Counted from the stretch's first letter, positions 1 to 13,735 are shown. The stretch is DNA of 64,000 nt from Nymphaea colorata (GCF_008831285.2 NC_045147.1:9270334-9334333), one strand, 5' to 3'. Notes: generated by a model from the letters alone, not told the origin. Program-made: numbers and translations.

Positions 1-3000
1 CATATAACATTGTTGCCATAGTTAATTTTTTCAAGTGCTTATTGCATCCTTATAAACATAATTTTATTTGAGTGTATCCTAAAATGAATCTTTCAGTTGT
101 GTTATCACAATATGTTTTGTTAGACTGCTTAACACTAATTAGTAAACACATTTTTATCATCCAACCAGTCTATACAATGTCGATGTCACATTTAATTTTT
201 CTTGTTTATTATTATGCCCTTGTTAACATGATTTTATTTTAGTGTATCATAAAGTGAATCATGTAGTTGAGTTATCGCAATTGTTTTGTCTGACTACTTA
301 TCTTAGTAAATTCGAGTGCTTATCGCGTCCTTGTTAACACGGCTATCTTTGAGTGCAATGTAAAATGAATCTGGTAGTTGCATTATCGCATCATTTTTTG
401 TTCTTATCATATCCTTGTAAACACGATTTTATTTGAGTGCATAGTAAAATAAATCATGCAGTTGCATTATCATATGATTTTTTTGTTCGACTACTTATTG
501 CCTAGTAAAACAACTTTTTATCCTACAACGAATCCATGTAGTGTCATTGCATTTAATTTTTCTAATGCTTGTCACGTCCTTGTAATCACGATTTTACTTG
601 AGTGCATCATAAAATGAATCATGTAGTTACGTTATAACATTATTTTTTGTGTTTATCTCATCTATATATACATAGTTTCATTTGAGTGTATCATAAAACA
701 AATCCTGCAGTTGTCTTATCACATGATTTTTTGTTTGTCTGCTTATCGCCTTCTAGTAAGCACCTTTTTATCGTTAAACCAGCCCATATAGTGCTATTAC
801 CGTAGTTAAGTTTTTTGAGTGCTTGTGTCACGTTCTTATAAACACAATTTTATTTTAGTGTATCCTAAAATGAATCATGTAGTTGCATTATCGCAATTTG
901 TCTTGTCATGCTGCTTAACACCTCTTAGTAAACACATTTTTATCCTCCAACCAGTCTATATAGTTGTTGTCGCATTTAATTTTTCTGGTTTATTATCATG
1001 TCCTTGTAAACATGATTTTATTTTAGTGTATCATAAAGTGAATCCTGCAATTGTGTTATCATTTTTTGTTTTATCTGACTGCTGATCGCTTCTTAGTAAA
1101 TGCCCTTTTATCGTAAAACCTTTCTATTTAGTTTTATTGTGGCATTTAATTTTACCAAGTGCTTATCACGTCCTTGTAAACATAGTTTTTGAATGTATCG
1201 TAAAATTAACACTGATATTGCGTTATCACAATCTGTTTTGTCTGACTACTTATCGCCTTTTAGTAACACCATTTTTTCAATAAACCAGTCCATACAGTGT
1301 TGTCGTCACATTTAAATTTTTGAGTGCTTATCGTGCCCCTGTAATCACAATCTTACTTGAGCGTATCATAAAACAAATCATGTAGTTGCTTTATCGCATG
1401 AATCATGTCTTTGTAAACATGATTTTATTTCAATGTATCGTAAAATGAATTCTGTAATTGTGTTATCATATGCTTTTTATTTGATTGCCTATTGCCTTTT
1501 TATCGCAAAACCAGTCCATATAGTGTTGTTGTTGCATTTAATTTTTCAATTCCATATCACATCATGGTTATCACAATTGTACTTGAGTGTATCTTAAAAT
1601 TAATTACAAAGTTGCATTATCACATGATTTTTGGTGCTCATCGCATCCTTATAAGTATTATTTGATTTTTGTGTATTGCAATACAATCCTGTAGTTGTGT
1701 TGACACATGATTTTTTGTTCAACTGCTTGTCTCCCTAAGTAGGCACCTTCTTATTGTAAAAACAATCCATACAGTGTCATTGTTGCTTTTAATTTTTTCA
1801 AGTGCTTATCACGATCTGATAAACATAATTTTATTTGAGTGTATCCTAAAATAAATCCTAACAGTTGTGTTATCATAATTTATTTTGTCAGACCATTTCA
1901 CTCTCCTTAGTAAATGCATTTTTATCATCCAACCAATCTTTAAAATGTCATTGTTGCATTTAATTTTTATGGCTAATTATCACACAATTGTAAACATGAT
2001 TTTATTTGAGTTTACGTAAAATGAATCCTATAGGTGCGTTATCGCAATTTGCTTTGTCTGATTACTTATCACCTCTTAGTAAATACCTTTTTATCGTAAA
2101 ACTAGTCCATATAGTGTATAGACACATTCAATTTTTTCAAGTGCTTATCACATCCTTGTAAACATGATTTAACTTGAGTATATCATAAAATGAATCTTGA
2201 AGTTGCATCATTTCATAATTTTTTATGCTTATCACATCCCTGTAAACACAATTTTTTTAGTGTATCGTAAAACGAATCATGTAGTTGCGTAATTGCAATC
2301 TATTTTTCAGTTTATCATAAAACCATTCCAAATAGTATCATTGTCGCATGTAATTTTTTTGAGTACTTATCATGTCCTAGTAAACTCACTTTTATTTGAC
2401 TATTTCGTAAAACAAATCTTATAGTTGTGTTATCGCTTGATCTTTTGTCCAACTGCTTATCGCATCCTAGTAAATGACCTTTTGTCATCAAATCAAACCA
2501 TACATTGTCCTCATTTCATTTTTTTTTTAGTGTCATTGCCTACTTGTAAACAAAAATATTGCTTGACACTTAATAAATGCCTTTTTAACAGTCAATAAGC
2601 AGCCCATACAATATCCTCATTGCATTTATTTTTGTGTTTATCACGTCCTTGTAAACATGAATTTTTTAGTGTATCAGAAAATGAATCATGTAGTTGCATA
2701 ATTGTAGTCTATTTTGTCTGAGTGCTTATCCCCTCTTAGTAAACACCTTTTTATATCAAAACCATTCTGTACAGTTTTGTCTGACTGCTTATCCCCTCTT
2801 AGTAAACACCATTTTATCACAAAACCATTCCATACAATGTTGTCACATTTTTTTGAGTGCTTATCATATTCTAGTAAACGCATTTTTTATTTGAGTGTAT
2901 CGTACAACGGATCATGCAGTTGTGTTATTGGTTGATCTTTTGTCCAACTGCTTATCACCTCTTAGTAAATGACTTTTTTTGTCAAACCAATCCATGCAGT

Positions 3001-5275
3001 GTCATTGTCGCATTTAGTTTTTTCGAGTGTCGTATTTGGTTATCGTAAAATGAATCTTGCACTTATGTTATCGCAATATGTTTTATTTGACTACTTATCA
3101 CCTCTTAGTAAAATGGCTTTTAATCATAAAACCAGTCCATAAAATGTTGTTATTGCATTTAATTTTTCCAAGCACTTATCGTCTCCTTGCAAACATGATT
3201 TTTTTAGTGTGTCATAAAATGAAGCTTGTAATTGCTTTATCACAATTTGTTTTGTCAGACTGCTTATTGATTCTTAATAAATGCCTTTTTATCATAAAAC
3301 TTGTCCATGCGTTGTCGTCCATTTAATTATTCCAAGTGCTTATCATGATCTTGTAAACATGATTTTGCATGTATATTGTAAAATAAATCTTGTAGTTGCA
3401 TTATCGCAATCTGTTTTATTTGATTGCTCATCACCTCTTAGTAAGTGCCTTTATATAGTAAAACCAGTCCATACGATGCCATTGCATTATCGCTATCTGC
3501 TTTGTATGACTGCTTATAGCCTCTTAGTAATCACCTTTTTACCATCAAACCAGTCCAAACATTTTTGTTGTTGCATTTAATTTTTACGAGTGCTTATTAC
3601 ATCCTTGTAAACACGATTTTGCTTTAGTGTATCACAAAATGAATCATGAAGTTGTGTTATTGGACTATTTTTTTTACTTATTGCATCCTTGTAAACATGA
3701 TTTAATTTTAGTGTATCACAAAATGAATCTTGTAGTTGCGTTATCGAATGATTTTTTGTCCAACTACTTATCTCCTCATAGTTAATGCCTCTTTAGAACC
3801 AGTTTATACAGTGTTGTTGTTACATTCAACTTTTTTTAATGTTTATCGCATCTTTATGAACATAATTTTATTTGAGTGTATAGTAAAACAAATTATGTAG
3901 TTGAGTTGCAATATGTTTTGTTTGACTGCTTGTCGCTTTATAGTAAACGCATTTTTTTCGTCAAACTAGTTCATACAATATCATAGTCACATTTAATTTT
4001 TTCAATTACTTATCATGTCCTTTTAAACATGATTTTGTTTGAGTGTATCATAAAATGAATTTTGTGGTTTTGTCTAACTGCTTAATACCTTTTCATCGCA
4101 AAACTAGTCCATATAGTGTTGTAGTTGCATTTAATTTTTTTGAGTACTTATCTTTTCCTTGTCAATAGGATTTTATTTGACTATATCGAAAACCAAATCC
4201 TGTGGTTTCATTATTGCAATGCATTTTGTTAGAGTGTTTATCGCCTCTTGGTGAACACCTTTTTTATCATCAAACCACTCTACAGAGTGTCGTTGTTGTA
4301 ATTAATTTTTCTGAGTACTTCTTGCATCCATGTAAACTCAATTTCATTTGTGTGTATCGTAAAACGAATCTTACAGTCACATTTTCACAATCAATTTTGT
4401 CTAAAGCTTATTGCTTCTTAGTGAATACCTTTTTATCATAAAACCAGTCCATGCAGTGTCGTTGTCACATTTAACTTTTTGAGTGCTTATTGCGTCTTTA
4501 TAAACATGATTTTATTTTAGTGTATTGTAAAACAAAAACTACAGTTATGTTCTCACACTCTGCATTGTTCGACTGCTTGTCACCTCTTAGTAAACAACTT
4601 TTTGTCCTAAATCTAGTCCATATAGTGTCATTGTTTCATTTAAATTTTTTGAGTGCTTATTGTGTCCTTGTAAACACAGTTTTATTTTATTGTATTGTAA
4701 AATGCATTCTACAATAGCGCTAATGCAAGCTGTTTTGTATGATTGCTTATCACCTCTTAGTAAACGCCTTTTTATCATCAAACTAGTCCATACACTGTCA
4801 GTTCTAATTTTTCTGAGTGTTTATTGTATCCTTATCAACATGATTTTATTTGAGTGTATCGTAAAACAGATCATGTAGTTGCGTTATCGCAATCTGTTTT
4901 GTTTGATTGCTTATCGCGTCTTATTATGCAGACCATGTATATAATTTTTTCGAGTGTTTAATGCATCATTATGAACATGATTTCATTTTAGAGTATCATA
5001 AAACAAATGCAGCACTTGCATTATTGCAACCTGTTTTGCTCGACTGCTTCTTGGCTCTTAGAAAATGCCTTTTTATCATAATTTAATCCATACAGCGTCA
5101 TTGTCACTTTTTTTTTTAGCGCTTCTTGTGTCCTTGCAAATACAATTTAATTTAAGTGTATCATAAAATGAATCCAATAGTTGCGTTATCACAATCTATT
5201 TTGTCTGATCGCCTCTTGGTAAATGCCCTTTTATCGTCAAACCAATCTAGACATTGTCGTTGTCATATTGTCATC
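1..5275. repeat. Degenerate satellite array, unit about 170 bp (two 85-bp halves)
   Basis: The whole stretch is built from one theme. Landmarks resembling AAACCAGTCCATACAGTGT recur near 949, 1118, 1284, 1928, 2098, 4100, 4270, 4440, 4610 and 4778, so the usual spacing is 166-170 bp. Some intervals are 224-250 bp (528 to 777, 1508 to 1758). Each unit has two halves that align with each other: GAGTGCTTATCGCGTCCTTG opens one and GACTGCTTATCGCCTCTTAG the other, both followed by TAAAC, a T-rich run and TATCGTAAAA. Copies differ by many substitutions, often at CG positions. The array runs off the left edge. All open frames inside (65-99 codons) come from the repeat and have no recognisable protein. 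A unit near 170 bp is typical of plant satellites, including centromeric ones, but location cannot be judged from sequence alone. Confidence 0.85.
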
Positions 5276-5885
5276 ACCTCAATTTTTTTTTAAAAAACGA
5301 CTGTATTTTATTTGTAGACCCTAAGTCAATTCCTAGACCCAACATAAATTCGCAACTATACGATCCAAAATGGATCTCTGAACTCTTGTCTGAACCCGAA
5401 CACAAAATTCAAATACAAATCCCAACTTTAGACGCGAGATTTAAATCGAAAACCAACTCTTGGATCCAGATTAGACACAAAACCAAAGTCTAGATCCAAA
5501 TCAAGCATTTCAATCTTAAAATCCAAGCCTGAGATCAAAACAACGAAATTTAATGCTATTGAGTGCCGCACGCGCATGCACATGCACAAAACTTCCTTTT
5601 GTTTTATTTCTCGTCCTTGCACCAAAAATGAGTTCTTGAGCTTAAATCACTCAATAGAACACATCAGCGACAAATTGAACCCAATCCAGATTCAAAACGA
5701 AACCGGAGTGACTCAAAATCGAGTTGTTCTGCCATTTATAACAAGAACCATTTTTTTACACATTTTAAATAAAAAAATTGTTTCATGCTTCTTATGTAAA
5801 TAACCTTTTATTTATCTATTTATTCATTTATTTTATTTGAGTTTATTTGGTTTTATTTTGTTCTATTTTTTTTTAAAAAAAAATT
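5276..5885. other. AT-rich non-coding spacer
   Basis: No gene is recognised. The stretch from about 5320 to 5530 repeats short phrases such as GATCCAAATC and AACCCAA, a low-complexity style common in plant repeats. From 5800 the sequence becomes T-rich with poly-A/T runs. Short frames here contain no known motif. Confidence 0.5.
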
Positions 5886-6600
5886 ATTTTTTCTCACACG
5901 TCGCATGCAGCCACGAGTGATCACTCAACGCACAGGCGCACAGCTACATGTGATCGTGCAGCCGTGCGATGCGCAGGTGTGCAGTCATGCTTGACCGCGT
6001 GACATGCAGCCATGCGATCGCCTACGCGCGACAGCATGTTGCGCGCTGCCACTCGTTGATCGGTGATGCGCCTGAGCTGAGCGCATAGGCCCCATTTTGG
6101 TGATGAAAACCACCTCTTGGGGGTAGTTTTAGCCCTATTGGGTGGGCAATAGCCCTGCCCACACCCCAAAGATGTATTTGTAGTGCTAATGGCCAATCCC
6201 ACTTAGTAAAAACCTATTTTTAAAAAAATAAAAAATTATTCAAAAATACTTGAAATTCGCATGAAAATTTTGTTAAATTCAAATTTTGAATTTCGGCACC
6301 CAAACTCTCTACAAATACCCCAACAATATTCTCCTTTAGGCATAAGCTAATCCTTGGGGAACATTTAATGGTGTATTACTTGAAGATTTGGAGTTTTCCC
6401 TTAGCTCTTGTTCTCTATTTCTCTTCTTCTTCTCCAACCTTGGGAGTAAGCTTCTTCAAGGTCCAACTCTTCAAGGGAGCACAAGAAAACTCTTAAAGGC
6501 ATATCTTTATCACCTTTGAGCCTCATCCAAAGCAATCCTAGGATCATCTTCTAAATCATTCTTATCAGAGGTATGTAATCAATATCTCACTCTATTTATT
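5886..6600 (+). other. GC-rich block and LTR-promoter-like stretch
   Basis: Bases 5886-6115 are abruptly GC-rich, with many CATGCAGCC and GCGCGC-like words. After an AT-rich gap, CTCTACAAATACCCC (6307-6321) resembles the TATA region of plant LTR promoters (typically a CTATAAATACCCC-like string). It is followed by a C/T-rich leader (6395-6450) such as is seen in R/U5 regions. A decayed LTR belonging to the gag remnant at 9.8-11.8 kb is possible, but I found no matching second LTR, primer site or target duplication, so this is only a suggestion. Confidence 0.25.
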
Positions 6601-8395
6601 TTCTTTACTTTCCCCCTTCTTTATCTCCCTATGGCCATATAAGATAGCTCTTAAATGTTCTCTTCAGAGCCAAGAAGCTATTCTTGATTGCACCGAGAGC
6701 ATGAGAAGGAGAAATAAGATTTCGTTTTAGAATTGAAACATGTTCTCCCTTTTCTTGAATGTTGATTTGTGTTGAGATACTATTCATGCATAGTTGATTG
6801 ATTTTTCCCATTCATATATGAATGGACAGTGAGAATGAGTGTTTGGGTTAGGATTTTTTTCATTATTATGTTGATTTTGAGGTTGGGGTTTGTCCAACCC
6901 GGGAAAGCCATTCACGAATATGTTCATGTTAAAAATGCATTCAAAATCTTTTTCTTTCCTTCTCTCTATGAAAGTATTTTATCTTTTCCATTCTTTTGGA
7001 TATTTTTTCCCAAATATCTAAAATTTTAACTTTCCATTTGTTAACTTCACCAAGACCAAAAATCAAGTAATGTTCAAATATTGAAATCATGCTTGATGGT
7101 CTACAACCTCATTCCATTTTCAAAAACTTTTCTCTTTTCATATAAATACTTATGACAATTTTATAAATAAGAATGACAAACTTAGATATATGTGATGGTA
7201 GGAATGTTTCTAAATGAATGTTATAGTAGGAATGAATAATTTCTTTTTAATCATGTAGGATTATTGCATTTGTACATTTACATTCACTTAACATCAAGAA
7301 TGATCACAAGCACACATGTAAAAAAACTTAAGATGAGATGAAACTCAAATTAGGTAGTAACCGAATTAGGCAAAATCTCAAACTTACTTAAAGTCTTAAG
7401 AGAACACTAAAGTGACTTCAAAAAGTGATCTCCAAAAGTTTTCAAGTGATATTTGTATTGATTTATCAATACAAAATTTCTCAAATCAAAATATTTTATA
7501 CTCTCAAATGCCTCCTCAAAACCTTTCTCTAAGATTTGAAACATCAAATTTTCAATATTTTCGGAAACACTATAATGCATTTGGAATAAAAGATGTTTAA
7601 GCCAAAACAAAATGCATCAAGAACAAACATAGCACTTGGATTGGTTACCCCCATCAAGGCACCGGGAATGGCCAATCCTCATACCGACAGGCGAGTTCCT
7701 TTCTCTCACATTTAAAATAAAATCTCATCGTTTGACTGTGATTATCGTTGATGCATTTTCACTAACTTGAACATCTCATATATTGCCGATGATAAAGCAT
7801 GTCTCTTTCTTTGGCATTGACCCCATCGGCATTTCATTACATTGTTTGGTGATTGTGTTTTCTTTCTTGCATATAAGATTAATTTTGGAGGATCAATCAT
7901 GTTCACATAGATATAAGATCAATCGCATTCACTTAGATCTATGATCAAATACAACCCTCCTCAATTTAAGACTTCATTAAAAACAATTTGTGTTCTTCTT
8001 CTTATTTTAATCATTATATTAAGAAACACTACATTAGAGACAACCGATTTTGCATGTCTGCTCATATTTCAAAAAACTTGTCATACCTATTTGTCCTGGT
8101 CATCATGTTGCCAAGCTTGGTCTTAGGTAGTAGCACAAGACTAAGCCTTACAACTAAACCACACCTTGGGTGGGAAAGCCCCTTCGTTAGTATCATGAGT
8201 GGTAACTTATGGTATATCGACGAGTGTCTAAGATGAAGTGGATAAACCCTACTCTTAGTTGCCTAAGGAATAATCTATGCTGGTACTAAGTCATTTCACT
8301 AAAGTATGTAAGCATAACTTGTCATTGAATTATCATGACACAAAATTATCTCAATTGGGACCCTATACCCCATTTTCTCCAAATTTTTTCACATA
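6601..8395. other. Non-coding, no gene seen
   Basis: AT-rich sequence with short unrelated open frames on both strands and no domain or RNA signature that I recognise. It probably belongs to the untranslated leader or debris of the retroelement that follows. Confidence 0.5.
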
Positions 8396-8399
8396 GAGA

Positions 8400-9300
8400 A
8401 TGTTGGATGTGTATAAAACCTTATGTGATGATTTACAACCTCATACCTCTACCTCATATCATTCATCTTTGTCAACCTTGTCAATCTTTCTCACTGATTT
8501 AATATATATCCTTCAGAGTCATCATTCAAGATGTATCATTTTCAATGTGGTGTCACATTTCCTTATGGCTACATTCTCTTCAGGGAAGGACCCGAACAGT
8601 CTATTTATATTACTCTTGAGTCTAAACCTTTGGCTCCTGAATGGTATCGGTCTTGGCATCCCACCTTCTTTCGGATGTTTCCTTCTTACTTGAATGTGGG
8701 AAGAGATAGTGGCAGCCAGAGAAATGCAATCAGTTGATGGAAATTCGGCACATGCAATTGCCTAGCGATGGAGCCCAATGACCTCCTCTTTTTGGTTTTC
8801 ATGGAGAGAAATTATAATACTATTAGATGAATTTGCTGAAATATTAGACCTCTCTACCCCAACTTGTGACCCAAATGATCTATTGGAGAAATAGTTCCTC
8901 ATGAACCCGACTAAAGTTAATGCAAATGACCTTATAGCTCACTTTACTGGATGAAAAACTTGGCCCCTAGTAGAAAACTATGAGAGTCAAAGCATCAGCT
9001 TGAAAAATCTGTATGAAGAATTTGGAGCCTATGTTAAACCTTCCACCTTATCTCAAAAAAACATATGAAGAATTAAGCATTGTATGATGCTTTTTGCAGT
9101 AGGAGTAACCTTTTTCACCAATAGAACTGACCTTCTAGATGTTCGTATAGCAATGATAGTTTTGCCTTTCCTTCACCAAGGACTCACCCGCTTCACCATT
9201 GGAGATACCGACTTCATAGAAGGATGCACATATGTTTTACAAGGTTCCTCGAGCACGCAAGACCAAAAACCAGTCTATTCAGAAATATTGATGTAGCATT
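8400..9300 (+). pseudogene. Broken reading frames upstream of a gypsy gag
   Basis: Several consecutive plus-strand stretches read like decayed protein: 8531-8737 (containing PEWYRSWHPTFFRMFPSYL), about 8825-8900 and 9084-9296 (containing FFTNRTDLLDVRIAMIVL). They are interrupted by stops and frame changes. The last part, with a short loop after an aliphatic helix, faintly recalls the plant mobile domain carried by some plant retrotransposons upstream of gag. That match is from memory of the family style and is weak. It lies about 500 bp before the clearer gag remnant and probably belongs to the same dead element. Confidence 0.3.
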
Positions 9301-9783
9301 GACAGTTTTAGAACAATATTGTTGTTTGATCGAGCAGTTAGATTGAGAGGAGAACATTTGGGATTATTATGGTCGTTGTAAGAATCTGCATCGATACATT
9401 CACCATCATCATGGATGTACCACACTTTTGGGCCCTTAGTTCATAGTCGATTATTGTGCTGATAGATACATGAGATAATTCTCTCAGAGACAGAAGATGG
9501 TTTCTATACATGCACCAATTGGAGCTATTTCTGAATTCAACCTCAACTCTCCTCAATGGGCAGCATTGTTCGCAGTGGCTAGACAAGTGGGAAAGACATA
9601 GATATCTTGCACTTGGTTCACAAGCGCAGTTGTAAAGAAGGAATATGCCAAGTGGTGAGAAGCCAACCGAACACCATCCATCCTTCCTTAAAAGTTTTTG
9701 TCGTTAACTTTGTACTCCTTATTTCATCTTTAGTCATTGTCGTCTTTTAGTGTTTCCTTAGGATGTAATTTTTAAATCTCTTA

Positions 9784-11760
9784 ATGCAACATGAACCTTC
9801 ATTTAGTCATCATTTTCTTCTAATGACCCTTCATTTTCCTATTTCACAAGGTGAATACTTGAAAACCAACAAGATGGTTGAAATCAAGGCACAAGCTAAG
9901 CATGCTCCTCAGAACAAGACTTCATCTTTTGATTATATGCCAGAAACACTTGGCTTTTCATCAATCAAGCTAGAAGGCTACTATAGGTTCCAGTTGTTCA
10001 TTGAAAGATTCATGAATGAACAATATGAACAAAAGGCCCTGATGGTTACTCTAAAACCAGAAACTGAAAAGCCGACCAAGCAAAAGAGAAACAAAAAAAC
10101 AGCAAATCTTCTCCTACAGATTGAGATAAAGGTCATCTAGATTCAAACTCAGCAACTAGTGAGGAGAAAAGCTCAAATTGCTTCCTCTCAAGAAGAAACA
10201 AATAACAAAGAAAAGCAAGAAAGAAAAAGAAATCATAGAGGAAAGCAGTTCACCTAGCCCCGTCACCAGTGAAGGTTCAGAGTAGAAGCCAAAAAAAAAA
10301 AAGAAAGCTTGCTAAGAAAGGCAAAAAGACAAATAAGTACATCCCTAGAAGTAGCTTGGACAGTGAGAATTCAAAAAAAAAGTAAAGGAGGTCAAGGGCA
10401 AGAAGAAAAAGATAAAACCAGAATTGGTTAAATCAAATGGGGATGCAAGTCCAACCAAACACAAGTTTTATGAAATGGAGAAAAGAATGAGCAACCTCGA
10501 ATTTAGGGGAAAAGGAAAACACTCATACTTTTACCTTGGCATTGAATAAGACGAAGACATGAATTGCCCAAGAAGTTCGTCAAACATGATGGAACCACCA
10601 GCCCACACATTCATCTTTCAACATTCATCAATGATTGATACAAGGTTCAGGTGAATAATAAAGCTTTGTTTTGTTACTGTCTAAGAAGCCTTGAAGGCAT
10701 CGCCGCACAATGGTATAAAGAAAATGTCAACCCAGTTGAACTAAAGGAATTTTATAGATTGGTTAACATGTTTGTCGATAGATTAGAACAAAATGTTCTC
10801 ATGTCTCCAACCCTCAGTGCCATTTGCAGTATTTGTTAGAAACAAGGGGAAAAGGCTCAAGAATTCATCTAAAAATAGAGAATTCAATACAACAAGATGA
10901 AAGAGCCCATTTCTGAAACACAAGCTCTGTCACTTATCAGGAAAAATCTTGCCCAACCCTTGAAAAGTCGCATGCGCAGTGCTCCAATCAAAACCTTCAC
11001 CAAATTGATTGAACAAACAGATTCAATAGAGGAAGAAATTGAGAAAGGCATTTTTTATGGAATCATTGCTCTCAAGTACAAAGAAGAGGGTAAGAAAGGA
11101 GGGAGAATATAGTTTCCTACACACTTCATAGCAAATGCCGACATTCGAACGGGTAACTGTAGTAGTAATAAGCATGCCAAAGAAGCCAACCACAAGAAGA
11201 ACACATAGTTTTCCAAAAAAAAACAAAAAAGGAAGGAACAAATACCCTGATTGGAGTTATGACCGAAAGTTTATTCCTCTCAGTCAATCTCGTGGAAGAT
11301 CCTAGAGTACCTCCTCGCCAAAGGAACTGTCGTCTTGCTGAAAATGTAAGAGCCTTCAAAAATGATGAGAGAAAATAAAAAAAAAAAACTATGTAAGTTT
11401 CATCGTGCTCCTGGTCATGACACCGATGTTTGATTTGTCCTCAAAAACACTATCCAAGATTTCATCAACAAGGATCTCAAAGTTGATGATGATAGCATCT
11501 CTGAGGTATTAAGGAATCCATTTCTTGATCATAAGAAGGCGGTAGTAGCTATGATCACCACATGCACTCCATTCCCATATCATCCGCAGGAGCACATCCG
11601 TCCTTGTGATGGAAGCAATTCATACAAAGTCATAATGACGAATCAAGGTAAAAAACTTCTAGGTTTTATTGTCGTAATTCTAAAGACTTTTGTCTTACAA
11701 GGCAGAAACGATGAATCATCAGATGACTCATCGAACAAGGATCCATGCTAGTTGGATGAC
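9784..11760 (+). pseudogene. Ty3/gypsy gag pseudogene
   Basis: One reading frame carries gag-like sequence from about 10555 to 11750 despite several in-frame stops. LRSLEGIAAQWY near 10680 is the conserved core of plant Ty3/gypsy Gag (the family shows LRSLEGxAxxWF/Y), followed by MFVDRLEQNVLMSPTL and later KFHRAPGHDTD (near 11395), which corresponds to the CxFHxxxGHDTExC signature after the plant gag core. The second Cys of that signature is lost to an in-frame TGA (about 11431). A Lys-rich segment precedes the core (10060-10440). No protease, reverse transcriptase or integrase motif follows before 12.4 kb, so the element is truncated or non-autonomous. It is certainly non-functional. Confidence 0.75.
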
Positions 11761-13735
11761 GTTTTTCCCTTGAAAGAACATATGATTGAGGAAGACTGAA
11801 TTTGAGCCTCTAAAGATCAGTCAATTACCTTTTCAGAAAATGACCTCTCAAAATTAAGGATATTATCATGAAAATGCTCTTTACATCGTCATCCTTCATA
11901 TGGCTTCTGAAGTATTATGATTAGCATAGAGTTACTATTACAATATCATTCCATATAAAAAAGAGCGAAAAAGTCATTGTTGGTGAATGGATGCTAGAAT
12001 GACGACCCTTAATGAATTGGAAAATAAATTACTATACAAGGTTCTCTACGTGGTTCTTGCATTCTTTACTTAATTACACCTTAATGCTTTGGTAACCTTT
12101 TCTTTATGTAAATATGTTCTCTTTAGTAAATGCATTTGTTGCATCAAGGTGGCATATTGAAACATTGTTGCTGTTTCTGGATTGAGACAAAGTTGCGGTG
12201 CTCCCGTTGTGATTGAGACAAAGCTTTGAAAAACCAAAATAAGAAGCCTAAACATCTGGTTTCCCTCTTTACTTGCCAATTCTTCTGAATCTCTGGTCCT
12301 AGCTAGTTGTGATCTTTATTTGGCTATCATTTTCGAAGGAGCCTAAAAGATGTGGCTGAATGTAAACATTGTGAAGAGCTTCCAAGTAATAAATGGTATC
12401 AGCCTGCCCACCACAACCTGTTTCCTAAAAACTTAAAAGAGTAATTTTCCTCAAACAATTTCCCCTTTAAGTCTTGGTTCCTATAATGTAGCATCTTGTG
12501 GATGCATCCGAAACAGAGTCAAGTCTGTTTACATAAGGGCCTGTTGAAGATTCAAAGAAAAACTTTAAAGTTTCCACACTAATTGACTTGACAGGAATTT
12601 GTGAAAAAATATGATGAGTCTGATTTTTTGTGATGTCATACAAGCCATTTGTTTAAGAGGAGCTATATCATCCTTGGGCATTATTTATTGGCTTTCTATA
12701 GATCTTCTCTAATGCTGTTTTGATGGGCATTACCGCTTCCGTGCTGATTGTTTTTATATTATGTTTTGAACTGGTCTTTGGTTTCTAACATGAGGCATCA
12801 AAGATCTATGAATTTATGTGTATGCATATGTAACTAGGAATTGGTCCAGGTTAGACAGCTTGTATTAGGAAGGAATATATAATTATTGCTGGATTTAAGG
12901 AAATCCTGAACGCATGGCTTTAAGAACATTGGTTCTCTCTCTCTCTCTCTCTCTCAAAAGTCCCTCCCCTTCTCTGGACATGTAAATTCCATTTCCTATA
13001 ACAAGGAAACCCAACACTTTTTCAGATTGCACTTGAGAAGATGCATGTTAATTTGTTGCATTTAAACCCAAAATGGACCATTGGTAACAAGGGCTCTATT
13101 CATCTCTAATTTGATGGACAATACATGTATGTCAATGTATATCATCATTATGTTACATGTTATTGTTTTATTTGTGTAATATCTTTAAAATTTAGTAGTA
13201 TACTTCTAATCTAACTATTTCATTGTTATTTTACTTTTACAAATGCAGTAACTACACAGTGATGTTCATCTTGTATTATGTGGTTTTCAAAAGGATGATA
13301 AGATGATACACAATGGTCAAATGTTGTTTGAGTGATACATCTAAGAAGACTTATTGTTGGATAATTGCCATAGGTGTCACTGTGTTTGTAGTATCTTTAA
13401 TCTTGTTGTTTTTGAGTCTGTGAACATTTATGTTGCATTTTGTATCAATGTGTGCTGATGTATGACCTTCAACAAATAAATATTTTAAGTTGTTTCTATT
13501 TTAATGTTTTGTAGTTTTATTTAATATTATTGATTTTAACATATGACATTTAACACTGATGATGGTTTGTTAGATTAATCAATTTGTATGAATTGATTTT
13601 TCTATATAGATGTTTTGTGCATTTGTCTTGCTTTAGCTAGATTTTGATACTAAATGTGTTTATTTTAATATAACAGTCTTCTTATAAATTTGTAATGGTA
13701 TTGGTACAAATATAACCGTTTGAATAGAAAACAAA
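11761..13735. other. Non-coding spacer after gag remnant
   Basis: No coding signature. The first 250 bases may be further decayed retroelement. The remainder is AT-rich intergenic sequence with a TC microsatellite at 12934-12955. Confidence 0.5.
12934..12955. repeat. (TC)n microsatellite
   Basis: Eleven uninterrupted TC dinucleotides. Confidence 0.95.

Noticed and set aside
819-4878. Many short open frames of 60-99 codons on both strands
   Set aside because: They fall inside the satellite array, recur with its period and encode no known motif.
1-5275. CRISPR-like array of repeats and spacers
   Set aside because: Repeats are contiguous, about 85 or 170 bp, degenerate and without unique spacers. 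The rest of the window is eukaryotic.
7620-7660. Possible primer site for a different tRNA before the gag remnant
   Set aside because: Only a loose resemblance (GGCACCGGGAATGG) and no LTR border next to it.
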